64,000 nucleotides of DNA. Origin: Pseudovibrio sp. Tun.PSC04-5.I4. Lineage in GTDB: Bacteria > Pseudomonadota > Alphaproteobacteria > Rhizobiales > Stappiaceae. The translations under genes were made by a program, and so were the position numbers. Shown here piece by piece: positions 34,819-43,060 of the stretch; position 1 is the stretch's first letter; each line of letters opens with the position of its first letter. The stretch covers positions 1,013,001-1,077,000 of the forward strand of contig NZ_FNLB01000006.1 in NCBI RefSeq assembly GCF_900104145.1, in the 5' to 3' direction. The notes under the pieces are model-generated. The model was given only the letters and a program-made list of their open reading frames with translations, did no database searches and was not told the DNA's origin.

Positions 34819-35160
34819 CTATCCAAACAGCTTAGCGCAACTGATGCAGTTTAGCGCCGCTGGATCAACGCGAAGGCGCGCTTCCGGAATATCCTGACCG
34901 CATTCAAGACAAAACCCGAATTCATCCTCTGTGATGCGTTGAAGTGCACCATCGATGCGTTGGAGTTCTCGTGCGCGTTGGCGATCGTTTGCCTGTGCCA
35001 TCGCTTGGCGTTGCAAGGCATCCATGCGGGAGATGCGGCCTACAGATTGTTGATCCAGTGCGACTGTTGCACGATCACCCATCGATATTTCCGCAAGTTC
35101 AGTCAGTTCTGCTTTTCGAGCTAAGAGCAGCGTCTTGGCTTCGTTGGGGCTGAGTGTCAT
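34819..35160 (-). CDS. DksA/TraR family zinc-finger protein
   Basis: A 113-residue protein with a coiled-coil front (about 5-65, RARELQRIDGALQRI) and a C-terminal four-cysteine zinc finger FCLECGQDIPEARL...NCISCAKLF. DksA/TraR proteins bind the RNA polymerase secondary channel. This one is shorter than DksA (about 150) and lacks its full coiled-coil, so it is a DksA-like homologue of uncertain action. ATG 35160 is chosen because AGGAGGAGA precedes it; an in-frame reading 23 codons longer lacks support. A decayed relative lies at 33338-33640. Confidence 0.88.
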   Translation of the reverse strand: MTLSPNEAKTLLLARKAELTELAEISMGDRATVALDQQSVGRISRMDALQRQAMAQANDRQRARELQRIDGALQRITEDEFGFCLECGQDIPEARLRVDPAALNCISCAKLFG

Positions 35161-35261
35161 GGTATCTCCTCCTGGAACAGGCGCCCGAGTAGTATGGGGG
35201 AGATATGAGATCGTACGCAAGCAAAACAAAACGCCCAGAATTGAGGGCGTTTATGAAGTAG

Positions 35262-35570
35262 TTAGATTTTCATGAGGCTGGAAACGGTTTCTTTCTCACC
35301 AACAAACTCCACACCGAGCGTGTCAGCTGTTCTCCAGCGCACCTCAGCTTTTACCCGTTGGCGTAAATGAACCAGATAGAGCATAAACTCATCTGGGATA
35401 TCTATGGTGGTCTCAAGTTTTACACGAGCACCATAATCGGACAAGTCGCGGATGATACAATCAAAGATCATTGACTGGCTTGCAAAGACAATCCGTCCCT
35501 CTTTCAATGTGCGCCGACGATGAATGCGTCGACGATCAGCATTTTCTGCTGCACTGTCACTTTCGGACAT
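35262..35570 (-). CDS. PilZ domain protein
   Basis: A 102-residue single-domain protein. The cyclic-di-GMP binding signature is visible as RRRIHRRR (about 13-20) and, 20 residues on, RDLSDYGARVKL (D-x-S-x2-G-x-R type) near 41-52. The C-terminal strand region RWRTADTLGVEFVG closes the barrel. It probably acts as a small cyclic-di-GMP receptor. It lies 100 bases upstream of the DksA-like gene on the same strand, with no clear terminator between, so co-transcription is possible. Confidence 0.88.
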   Translation of the reverse strand: MSESDSAAENADRRRIHRRRTLKEGRIVFASQSMIFDCIIRDLSDYGARVKLETTIDIPDEFMLYLVHLRQRVKAEVRWRTADTLGVEFVGEKETVSSLMKI

Positions 35571-35849
35571 AGAGTTTTTCCAAGCGCTGCTTCTGTTGGA
35601 GGATCCTTAGAGATATCGCAAACTAAGGACCTAGTCAGTTGACTATGATATGTGCAGAGGCACAACTAAGTAAGATTTAACGAGAAACCTACCATGAGCT
35701 CAAGAGCACACCCAAAAAGAATTGGGTAAATGTAGAAAAGACTTTACGTAGCAACTTACGAAGTTATTGATATTTCACAGTACATGGGCACAGTGCCCTC
35801 TACCGTGATATTGACTTCACCTTAAAATACAAAAATAAAGGTTCACGCG

Positions 35850-36428
35850 ATGACGCTTCTGCTTGTCGGACTTTTCATCTTTCTGGGAATTCACGTCGTC
35901 CCATCCTTTCCAGGATTTCGTGATTCTATTGTGCAGCGCGTAGGACTAAATGCGTACCGAGGTATCTATTCGATAATCGTGCTGACTGGCCTGTTCGCAA
36001 TGATTTATGGCTTTGTACTGGCGCGCCAGGAAGATCTGTTTCCACTCTACGTGACACCATTCTGGCTCCGGCATGTCGCGATGACGTTGCTCTTGCCAAT
36101 CTTCATCCTGGCGTTTGCAAAGTTCATTCGCGGTAACATTGCCAGGTGGACCAAAGATCCTGTTATTCTCGCCGTTAAGATCTGGGCAATTTCTCATTTG
36201 CTGGTCAATGGTGAGCCGTATTCAGTTGCATTGTTTGGTGGGTTTCTGGTCTGGGCGATCTGGGCACGTATTTCCCTCAAAAAATATGATCGCAAAAACA
36301 CAAAGGCAGAAGAGTTCCCCAACGCTCTGCGCAACGATATAATCAGCGTTGTTCTGGGAACCGTTCTTTACCTCCTCTTTGTTTGGAAGCTGCATACGCT
36401 TTTGATCGGCATGCCTATCTTGACCTGA
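35850..36428 (+). CDS. NnrU family membrane protein, copy 1
   Basis: A 192-residue integral membrane protein of the NnrU family, with about six hydrophobic segments. Family stretches are GIHVVPSFPGFRD at the first loop, RHVAMTLLLP, and the conserved HLLVNGEPYSVALFGGFLVWAI near 119-140. NnrU was first linked to denitrification gene clusters, but many members sit elsewhere and their activity is unknown; no denitrification gene is in this window. It has its own terminator and a paralogue 311 bases downstream. Confidence 0.9.
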   Translation: MTLLLVGLFIFLGIHVVPSFPGFRDSIVQRVGLNAYRGIYSIIVLTGLFAMIYGFVLARQEDLFPLYVTPFWLRHVAMTLLLPIFILAFAKFIRGNIARWTKDPVILAVKIWAISHLLVNGEPYSVALFGGFLVWAIWARISLKKYDRKNTKAEEFPNALRNDIISVVLGTVLYLLFVWKLHTLLIGMPILT

Positions 36429-36739
36429 ATAGCCATGACTTCCCCTGCCTTGGCTAGGACAATCTGAAAAAGACGGAAAGCAGTTTGTGTGACCAAAAAC
36501 ACAAACTGCTTTTTATATTTTAAAACAGATGTTTAACTAGGTAATGTAAATTTTAACGCAAGATTGCAGCGCAATTTAACACTATAGTTCATAGGTAAAA
36601 TACTGTACTGCTCTGGGCTCTTGCAAAATTCCGTCTTTTGGTTAACGACAGAGTTTAGCTGAGGAATAAATAGACCGAGATTGTTGCTTAGAGCTGCTTG
36701 GGCTGAAATAATCTATTAAAACAAGACAAGGGTCCTTCA
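36429..36739. other. Intergenic region between the two nnrU paralogues
   Basis: 311 bases: the strong terminator at 36477-36516, then an AT-rich leader for the second copy. No gene recognised. Confidence 0.6.
36477..36516 (+). terminator. Strong Rho-independent terminator after the first nnrU copy
   Basis: AAAGCAGTTTGTGT and ACACAAACTGCTTT form a perfect 14-base stem around GACCAAAA, followed by T-rich sequence. Confidence 0.95.
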
Positions 36740-37318
36740 ATGACTATTTTAGTTTGCGGGCTGGCTTTATTTTTGGCCATCCATCTCGTCCCTTCATTTT
36801 CGGGATTTCGTCAAAAACTGGTAGAGCATCTGGGATTCAACGGCTACCGGGGGCTGTTCACGCTTGCTTCTTTTGCAGGCCTCATCGCGATTATCTACGG
36901 CTTTCAAGCTGCCTGGCTTGCTGATTATCTGCCACTCTACACGCCGCCAAATTGGGGGCGCCATGTTGCCATGTTCCTGATGCTTCCGGTTTTCCCATTT
37001 TTTGTGTCTGTGTACATGAAAGGGAATATCACCAGGATCATCAAGCACCCCATGATCAATGCAGTGAAACTGTGGGCTGTCGCGCATTTGTTTGCAAATG
37101 GAGAGCCGTATTCAGTTGCATTATTCGGCTCATTTTTGGTGTGGGCAGTCATTGTCAGAATTTCTCTTGCAAAACGGGATCGCGCTAACCCTCCATCCAC
37201 AGATTACCCCAATGCAATTAGAAATGATGTGATCTCAGTTTTGGTGGGATTGGGCATTTATGGCCTGTTCGTGTGGAAACTACATGCAATTTTGATCGGT
37301 GTGCCAATCGTAGCTTGA
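36740..37318 (+). CDS. NnrU family membrane protein, copy 2
   Basis: Also 192 residues and aligned over its full length with the copy at 35850: shared HLVPSFSGFRQ, GFNGYRGLF, RHVAMFLMLPVF, HLFANGEPYSVALFGSFLVWAV and a C-terminal LFVWKLHAILIGVPIV. The two are clearly paralogues but differ at around half of the positions, so the duplication is not recent. The terminator between the copies means they are controlled separately. Function as uncertain as for copy 1. Confidence 0.9.
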   Translation: MTILVCGLALFLAIHLVPSFSGFRQKLVEHLGFNGYRGLFTLASFAGLIAIIYGFQAAWLADYLPLYTPPNWGRHVAMFLMLPVFPFFVSVYMKGNITRIIKHPMINAVKLWAVAHLFANGEPYSVALFGSFLVWAVIVRISLAKRDRANPPSTDYPNAIRNDVISVLVGLGIYGLFVWKLHAILIGVPIVA

Positions 37319-37547
37319 CCTTTTGCATGGCTTAAGGTTTCAAGGCGGATATCAAATTGTGGTCCCTGCTAATGTTTATTCCAGCAAATGTTGACAGGGA
37401 AAACTCTTCTCTTGCCCTAATTGTGCCACTAATCGGTTGAAAGAGGTAAGGAAAGAGGTTTGCCTGCGGCTCTCTAAGTTTTAATGTGACGCCGCCCATT
37501 GGGATACCACAAACCTAAGAATCGTTGCTGCGGGATCATTTAGAGAT

Positions 37548-38222
37548 ATGTCCGACGTTTTTCGCGAAGTTGATGAAGAAGTAAGAAGCGACCAGTATTC
37601 AAAACTTTGGAAGCGCTTTGCTCCATTTGTATACCTGACAGCCGGTCTTATTGTTGTAGGCACTGCTGGATACCGTGGTTACGAGTATTGGCAGACCAAG
37701 CAGTCTCAAGCTGCTGGAACTCAGTTTTTGGAAGCGGTGAAGCTTTCCAACGCTGGCGACTACGAACAATCCAAGGCAGCTTTTGCTGCAATGGATGGCA
37801 GTATCGGCGGTTATCCGATGTTGGCTAAGATGCGCATCGGCACTGAGCTGGCTTTGGAAGGTAACTCGGCGCAAGCTATCAAGGCTTTTGACGCTGTGGC
37901 CGCAGATAGCTCCACACCTCAGATTTACAAAGGTCTTGCAAACATTCGCGCCGCCTACCTGCTGCTCGATAACGGCAGCCTGGCTGATGTGAAAAAGCAG
38001 GTTGAAGTGCTGGCCGTTGCTGGTAACACATGGCGCTTTTCCGCGCTGGAAGTTTTGGGCGCTGCTGAATACAAGGCTGGTGATCTGGCCGCTGCAAGAG
38101 CTCGCTTTTCCGAAATTACAAGTGATGCAGAAGCGCCCTCCGATTTCTCCGGGCGCGCGCAAATATATCTTGAGCTGATTACCTCAGCTTTGGGCACAGA
38201 CGAGAAGGGGACTAATAAGTGA
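37548..38222 (+). CDS. YfgM-like ancillary translocon protein (tetratricopeptide-like, membrane-anchored)
   Basis: A 224-residue protein: cytoplasmic acidic N-terminus (FREVDEEVRSDQYSKLWKRF), one membrane helix at about 27-47, then a periplasmic TPR-like domain of the TPR_21/YfgM group. In gammaproteobacteria YfgM sits by SecYEG and links to periplasmic chaperones. The gene order here, YfgM-BamB-Der, is the same as yfgM-bamB-der in E. coli, which supports the call. Its stop overlaps the next start by four bases (GTGA). Confidence 0.88.
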   Translation: MSDVFREVDEEVRSDQYSKLWKRFAPFVYLTAGLIVVGTAGYRGYEYWQTKQSQAAGTQFLEAVKLSNAGDYEQSKAAFAAMDGSIGGYPMLAKMRIGTELALEGNSAQAIKAFDAVAADSSTPQIYKGLANIRAAYLLLDNGSLADVKKQVEVLAVAGNTWRFSALEVLGAAEYKAGDLAAARARFSEITSDAEAPSDFSGRAQIYLELITSALGTDEKGTNK

Positions 38223-39565
38223 GCGAGACCAAAGGAAAGTCTTGGAAGACTTTAATTGGAACCGGTGCTCTGGCACTGACGCTGGCTGGTTGCTCTTCTC
38301 TATCCAGTCTGAACCCATTTGGCGCGGACGATGAGTTTCTGGAGGGCGACCGTTTACCGCTCTACCAGGGAGCTACCAGTCCACAAGCAACTGGCGGGGC
38401 CGCTAAAATTGGCGCAGCCACCGGCGGTTCCACATGGCCAACAGCAGCTGGACCGAAAAACAACGATCCGGGCAACATCGCGATTAACGTTAGCGGCGGA
38501 GTGGCTTGGTCCTCCAATATCGGCAAAGTCCGCTCTCCGGGCTTCTTCGGTATGGGCTCCAGCAACCCGCGCACAGCAGCGCGTCCGGTCTCTGACGGCC
38601 AGCGCATCTACGTTTACAAGCCAGATGGCACGCTTGTCGCGTTGACCACAGCTGGAGCGAAGGTCTTCACAAAAGATCTCGGTCTTGAAGGCGAGAACGA
38701 AGTTGCAGCAGGTGGCGGCGTTGTGCTGGATGGCGATAAGATTTTTGTCGCCACCGCATACCGCAATGTTTTTGGGTTGGATAAGGGTGGCAACATCCTC
38801 TGGACTAAAAAACTTGAAACACCTGTCCGCGGTGCACCAGCAGCTGCCAATGGCAAAGTTATTGTTGTAACGCAGGACAATGAAGTGATCGCCCTCAACC
38901 AGACAGATGGTGAGCAGGCATGGTCCTTCGCAGGCATTGCAGAAAAAGCAGGCTTGCTGTCATCAGCAAATCCAGCAGTTTCTGGCAACACTGTTGTTGT
39001 TCCATTTTCCTCAGGTGAGGTAATGGCGCTTGACATTAACAGCGGTGAGCCTAAATGGATTGATACTGTTGCACGGTCCTTCCGTACCCGCGCTCTTTCT
39101 GGTCTGACAGATGTATCTGCAAGCCCTGTTATCGATGGCAATCAGGTTTTTGCCTCATCGGTAGCTGGTCGTACGCTTGCGATTTCTCTGCGTGACGGTG
39201 AGCGTCTGTGGGAAGCGGATTTTGGTGCCGTGCATACACCAGTGGTATCGGGTGGAACTCTGTTCCTGATCGGCTTGGATGATAAGTTGCACGCACTATC
39301 AGCCAAGACCGGCAACCTTATCTGGACAGCCAAGTTGCCTGCTGGCGAAAAAGACGTCAAAAACGTCAACTGGGCAGGTCCAATTCTGGCAAATGGCCAG
39401 CTGATCGCCGTGTCTAGCAACGGTTATCTTGCATCTGTGAATGCAAAAACCGGTCAGGCTTCCGCATCGCGGAAAGTGACAAGTGGCGTATTTGTATCAC
39501 CAATTGTTGCTGGTGGACGTATGGTCGTCCTTACCAGTGACGGAGCGGTTGCGGCGCTGAACTAG
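38219..39565 (+). CDS. bamB: Outer membrane assembly lipoprotein BamB-like (PQQ-type beta-propeller)
   Basis: A 448-residue lipoprotein with signal peptide and lipobox LAGC (Cys25). It is followed by an eight-bladed propeller built of PQQ-like repeats (TLVALTTAGAKVFTKDLG, IFVATAYRNVFGLDKGGNILWTKKL, VIALNQTDGEQAWSF, VMALDINSGEPKWI, TLAISLRDGERLWEADFG, LHALSAKTGNLIWTAKL). BamB is a scaffold of the BAM complex that folds outer membrane proteins. Start is GTG 38219, overlapping the stop of the YfgM-like gene, with der following 28 bases after. Confidence 0.92.
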   Translation: MSETKGKSWKTLIGTGALALTLAGCSSLSSLNPFGADDEFLEGDRLPLYQGATSPQATGGAAKIGAATGGSTWPTAAGPKNNDPGNIAINVSGGVAWSSNIGKVRSPGFFGMGSSNPRTAARPVSDGQRIYVYKPDGTLVALTTAGAKVFTKDLGLEGENEVAAGGGVVLDGDKIFVATAYRNVFGLDKGGNILWTKKLETPVRGAPAAANGKVIVVTQDNEVIALNQTDGEQAWSFAGIAEKAGLLSSANPAVSGNTVVVPFSSGEVMALDINSGEPKWIDTVARSFRTRALSGLTDVSASPVIDGNQVFASSVAGRTLAISLRDGERLWEADFGAVHTPVVSGGTLFLIGLDDKLHALSAKTGNLIWTAKLPAGEKDVKNVNWAGPILANGQLIAVSSNGYLASVNAKTGQASASRKVTSGVFVSPIVAGGRMVVLTSDGAVAALN

Positions 39566-39593
39566 CGCCGTAGACCTGACGAGGAGTATTCGC

Positions 39594-41000
39594 GTGACTG
39601 CGACAGTCGCCATTATTGGCAGACCGAATGTTGGCAAGTCAACGCTCTTCAATCGCCTAGTAGGCAAGCGCCTCGCGCTTGTTGATGATACCCCAGGTGT
39701 GACCCGTGACCGTCGGTCCGGTGATGCACGCTTGGGCGATCTGCGATTCAAGATCGTTGATACAGCTGGCTTGGAAGAAGCAGAGGCAGCAAGCCTCGAA
39801 GGGCGCATGCGCGCTCAAACAGAAGAAGCAATCCGGGACGCGGATGCATGCTTGTTTCTAATTGACGCACGCGCTGGCTTGACACCTTTGGATAAGCACT
39901 TTGCGAATCTTCTTCGCCGTGCCGATACACCTGTAATCCTGTGTGCCAACAAGGCCGAAGGCAAAGCAGGTGACGGCGGGCTTTATGATTCGTTTACGCT
40001 GGGTTTGGGCGATCCTATCGCTCTTTCAGCTGAACACGGAGAAGGCCTTTCCGACCTTTATGATTTTCTGCGCCCTATTGTAGATGCTGCAGAAGAAATG
40101 GAAGAGTCCAGCGAGTTCAGTGAAGCGCGCACGGATGTTGACGTAGAAGACGAAGAAATTGACGAGCCTGTTGGCACCGTTGAGCGTCCTCTGCGTTTGG
40201 CAGTTGTGGGCCGTCCGAACGCAGGCAAATCCACCCTCATCAACCAGATGTTGGGTGAAGAGCGCCTTTTGACCGGACCTGAAGCTGGCATCACCCGCGA
40301 CAGTATTTCAGTTGATTGGATATGGCAGGATCACCACGTTAAAGTGTTTGATACTGCTGGTATCCGCAGAAAAGCTCGTGTGCAGGAAAAGCTCGAAAAG
40401 CTTTCTGTTGCCGATGCTCTGCGCGCGATCAAGTTTGCTGAAGTGGTTGTTGTTACGCTCGATGCAACGATTTCCTTTGAGAAGCAGGATCTTCAGATCA
40501 TTGACCTGTGTGCCCGTGAAGGGCGTGCGCTGGTCATCGCTGTTAACAAGTGGGATCTGATTGAAGATCGCGATGGTGCGTGGGCTCATATCAAGGATTC
40601 GCAGGCGCATTACCTGAACCAGATCCGCGGTGTTGAGATTATCACTCTGTCCGGTATCAACGGTCAGGGCCTTGATAAGCTGATGCAGGCTATCTTCCGC
40701 GCCTACGGGATGTGGAACAAACGCGTTGGTACATCTGGTCTGAACCGTTGGCTCGAAGGTGTGTTGATCCACCATCCGCCGCCAGCCGTATCCGGGCGCC
40801 GGGTGCGTCTTCGTTTTATGACGCAGCCAAAAACACGTCCGCCGCATTTTATTGTGTTCAGTTCCAAGCCAGACAACCTGCCAGAAAGCTACACACGCTA
40901 TCTGGTAAACGGTCTGCGCGAGCGTTTTGACATCAAAGGGACACCGATCCGCCTGAGCTACCGCAAAGGCGAGAATCCGTACCATAAGAAGAGACGCTAA
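39594..41000 (+). CDS. der: Ribosome biogenesis GTPase Der (EngA)
   Basis: Double-GTPase needed for 50S assembly, 468 residues. The first G domain has GRPNVGKST at 8-16, DTPGVTRD and NKAE. The second has GRPNAGKST near 206-214, DTAGIRRKARV and NKWD near 322-325. The C-terminal KH-like domain ends in a basic tail (GENPYHKKRR). The linker between the G domains is acidic (VDVEDEEIDEP). GTG 39594 follows GAGGAG. Third gene of the YfgM-BamB-Der unit. Confidence 0.97.
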   Translation: MTATVAIIGRPNVGKSTLFNRLVGKRLALVDDTPGVTRDRRSGDARLGDLRFKIVDTAGLEEAEAASLEGRMRAQTEEAIRDADACLFLIDARAGLTPLDKHFANLLRRADTPVILCANKAEGKAGDGGLYDSFTLGLGDPIALSAEHGEGLSDLYDFLRPIVDAAEEMEESSEFSEARTDVDVEDEEIDEPVGTVERPLRLAVVGRPNAGKSTLINQMLGEERLLTGPEAGITRDSISVDWIWQDHHVKVFDTAGIRRKARVQEKLEKLSVADALRAIKFAEVVVVTLDATISFEKQDLQIIDLCAREGRALVIAVNKWDLIEDRDGAWAHIKDSQAHYLNQIRGVEIITLSGINGQGLDKLMQAIFRAYGMWNKRVGTSGLNRWLEGVLIHHPPPAVSGRRVRLRFMTQPKTRPPHFIVFSSKPDNLPESYTRYLVNGLRERFDIKGTPIRLSYRKGENPYHKKRR

Positions 41001-41063
41001 AACCTCTTTGCAAACGTGGGTCTAGCCATTGGCTTAGAAATCGCAGTTTGTGTGAATTGAGAA

Positions 41064-41093
41064 AAAAGGGCAGCCGCACAGGTTGCCCTTTTT
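41064..41093 (+). terminator. Rho-independent terminator after der
   Basis: AAAGGGCAGCC pairs with GGTTGCCCTTT (one G-U) around GCACA, followed by T run. Confidence 0.9.
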
Positions 41094-41295
41094 GCGTATA
41101 TGTATTTAACCTATGAAATTGAGAGCGACAGGTTCTGAAATACTCGAAGAGTGCAACTCTGCATCAAGTGCTCTATCAGGCTCTTGATATTTTCTCCAAA
41201 GAGCCATGTACCGAGTGCTAACAAGTTGCAATTTCTTATGAATTAGCATTTATTTGCCATGTTATTTTGCGTTCTGCACCATACATAGGATTCCC

Positions 41296-42078
41296 ATGTC
41301 ACAAGACCGTTTTACTTTCGCCACCGCTTTGGTTAAGCGCGCTGGCGCGTTTGCGCACGAACATTTTCTTCGGTTGGACACGCTCAACATCGAGAGCAAA
41401 GGTCATCAGGATATGGTTTCAGAAGCGGATCGGGACACTGAAGTTCTGGTTCGGGATGCGATTGCGGCAGCCTTTCCTAAAGATACAATTGTCGGCGAAG
41501 AACACGCTCCCAAAGAAGGGACCTCTGAGTACACTTGGATCATCGATCCGATTGATGGCACTGCAAACTTCGTTTCAGGTATTCCCCAGTGGTGTGTCAT
41601 CATCGCCTGCGTGAAGAGCGGCGAAAAACATATCGGTGTCATCTATGACCCATGTGCTGATGAATTGTTTGCCGCTAAAAAAGGCGGGGGTGCCACTCTC
41701 AACGGCGAGCCAATGTCTGCAAGCACAAGCAACTCGCTTTCCAATGGATCGCTCGGCCTTGGCTTTAGTGCTCGTGGCCGCCATCAAGCCGTGAAAGATG
41801 CTGTTGATTTGCTTCTGGATGAAGGCGGTATCTTCTTCCGTAACGCCTCTGGTGGTCTGATGCTGGCATATGCCGCTTCTGGACGCCTTATCGGGTACAT
41901 AGAAGAGCATATGAACTCATGGGACTGCATGGCTGGTATGTTGCTGCTGGAAGAAGCTGGCGGTACGCTACAAGAGATCGACGTTCAGCACGCGATCATG
42001 AATGGTTGCAAGGTTGTTGCCGGCGGTGCTGATGTCTATGCGCAGATCAAAGCCGTAACCGACAAGGCGTTTATCTGA
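41296..42078 (+). CDS. Inositol monophosphatase family protein
   Basis: A 260-residue magnesium-dependent phosphatase of the IMPase/FIG superfamily. Metal-binding signatures are GEEH (about 70-73), WIIDPIDGTANFVSGIPQWC (about 82-101) and the C-terminal WDCMAGMLLLEEAGG. It may act on inositol phosphate or, like SuhB and CysQ relatives, on other phosphomonoesters. ATG 41296 is the likely start; the frame is open 14 codons further up without similarity. A bidirectional terminator follows. Confidence 0.92.
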   Translation: MSQDRFTFATALVKRAGAFAHEHFLRLDTLNIESKGHQDMVSEADRDTEVLVRDAIAAAFPKDTIVGEEHAPKEGTSEYTWIIDPIDGTANFVSGIPQWCVIIACVKSGEKHIGVIYDPCADELFAAKKGGGATLNGEPMSASTSNSLSNGSLGLGFSARGRHQAVKDAVDLLLDEGGIFFRNASGGLMLAYAASGRLIGYIEEHMNSWDCMAGMLLLEEAGGTLQEIDVQHAIMNGCKVVAGGADVYAQIKAVTDKAFI

Positions 42079-42256
42079 TCATGAGCACTAAGGAGAGGTG
42101 AGGCTAAATGAATGCTGCCTTTCCAGCGATCTCTGATGAAGCCTGTAGGGCCCCTCAGGGGTGTTGATTACAAAAGGTTACGCCAAAACGCGAAATGATG
42201 CTCAGTGCGCTTGGTAAAGCCGTATAAGAGTATTCACGCCGTGTAATCGGCAGAAA

Positions 42257-42288
42257 CAAAAAGCCCCGCTCAACAGGCGGGGCTTTTA
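42257..42288. terminator. Bidirectional terminator between the inositol monophosphatase gene and the purF operon
   Basis: AAAGCCCCGC and GCGGGGCTTT pair around TCAACAG, with A and T runs on both sides. It ends both converging units. Confidence 0.94.
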
Positions 42289-42308
42289 TTGATTTGGTCT
42301 TGTCTGAC

Positions 42309-43055
42309 TTAACTCGTCAGCGGTACAAAATCCCGAATTTCTTTGCTCGGGAAATCAAACAGGCGCCCATTGTCTTCGCTGGTTGGCAAACTGAACTGCA
42401 AGATGTGCTCTGCAAGCTCAGCAGGATGCGGCAGCGTCATTGGATCTTCACCCGGCATTGCCTTTGCACGCATACCTGTGCGCATAGGGCCCGGATTGAT
42501 CAACATGGACTTCACATTGGTCTTCTGCGTTTCATTCACATACGTCCGTACCAACGCTTCGAGAGCAGCTTTGGACATGGAGTATGGCCCCCAATAAGCG
42601 CGGCACTTATGCGGCGCGCCAGAGGTCATGAATACAGTACGACCAGCATCTGACTGACGCAGCAACGGGTCAAGCGAACGGATCAACCGCCAGTTGGCTG
42701 TTACGTTGATGGACATCACGTCGTCAAATTTCTTTGGATCGACATGTCCAAGCGGAGAAGTCGGGCCAAGAATACCAGCGTTGCCGACCAAAATGTCGAG
42801 CTTCTTCCAGCGTTCAAAAATTGCAGCGCCCAGACGGTCAATCGCGTCATAGTCGGTCAGGTCAAGCGGCACCAGCGTTGCAGAGCTGCCGACCTTCTGG
42901 ATTTCGTCATCCAGCTCTTCCAAACCACCCACGGTGCGGGCAATCGCAATAATATGCGCGCCTTCTTCCGCAAGCTTTTGTGCTGCAAAGTAGCCAATGC
43001 CACGGGACGCTCCCGTGACAACAGCTACACGACCTTCAAGTCTTTTAGAACTCAT
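42309..43055 (-). CDS. SDR family oxidoreductase (YciK-like)
   Basis: A 248-residue short-chain dehydrogenase. The cofactor motif is TGASRGIG at about 14-21, NAG at about 89-91 (VGNAGILGP). The active site is Ser in FMTSGAPHK, and Tyr-Lys in YSMSKAALEAL (about 158-162). Follows purF by five bases, an order conserved in Hyphomicrobiales, so it is the last gene of that operon. Substrate unknown. Confidence 0.92.
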   Translation of the reverse strand: MSSKRLEGRVAVVTGASRGIGYFAAQKLAEEGAHIIAIARTVGGLEELDDEIQKVGSSATLVPLDLTDYDAIDRLGAAIFERWKKLDILVGNAGILGPTSPLGHVDPKKFDDVMSINVTANWRLIRSLDPLLRQSDAGRTVFMTSGAPHKCRAYWGPYSMSKAALEALVRTYVNETQKTNVKSMLINPGPMRTGMRAKAMPGEDPMTLPHPAELAEHILQFSLPTSEDNGRLFDFPSKEIRDFVPLTS

Positions 43056-43060
43056 TGAAC

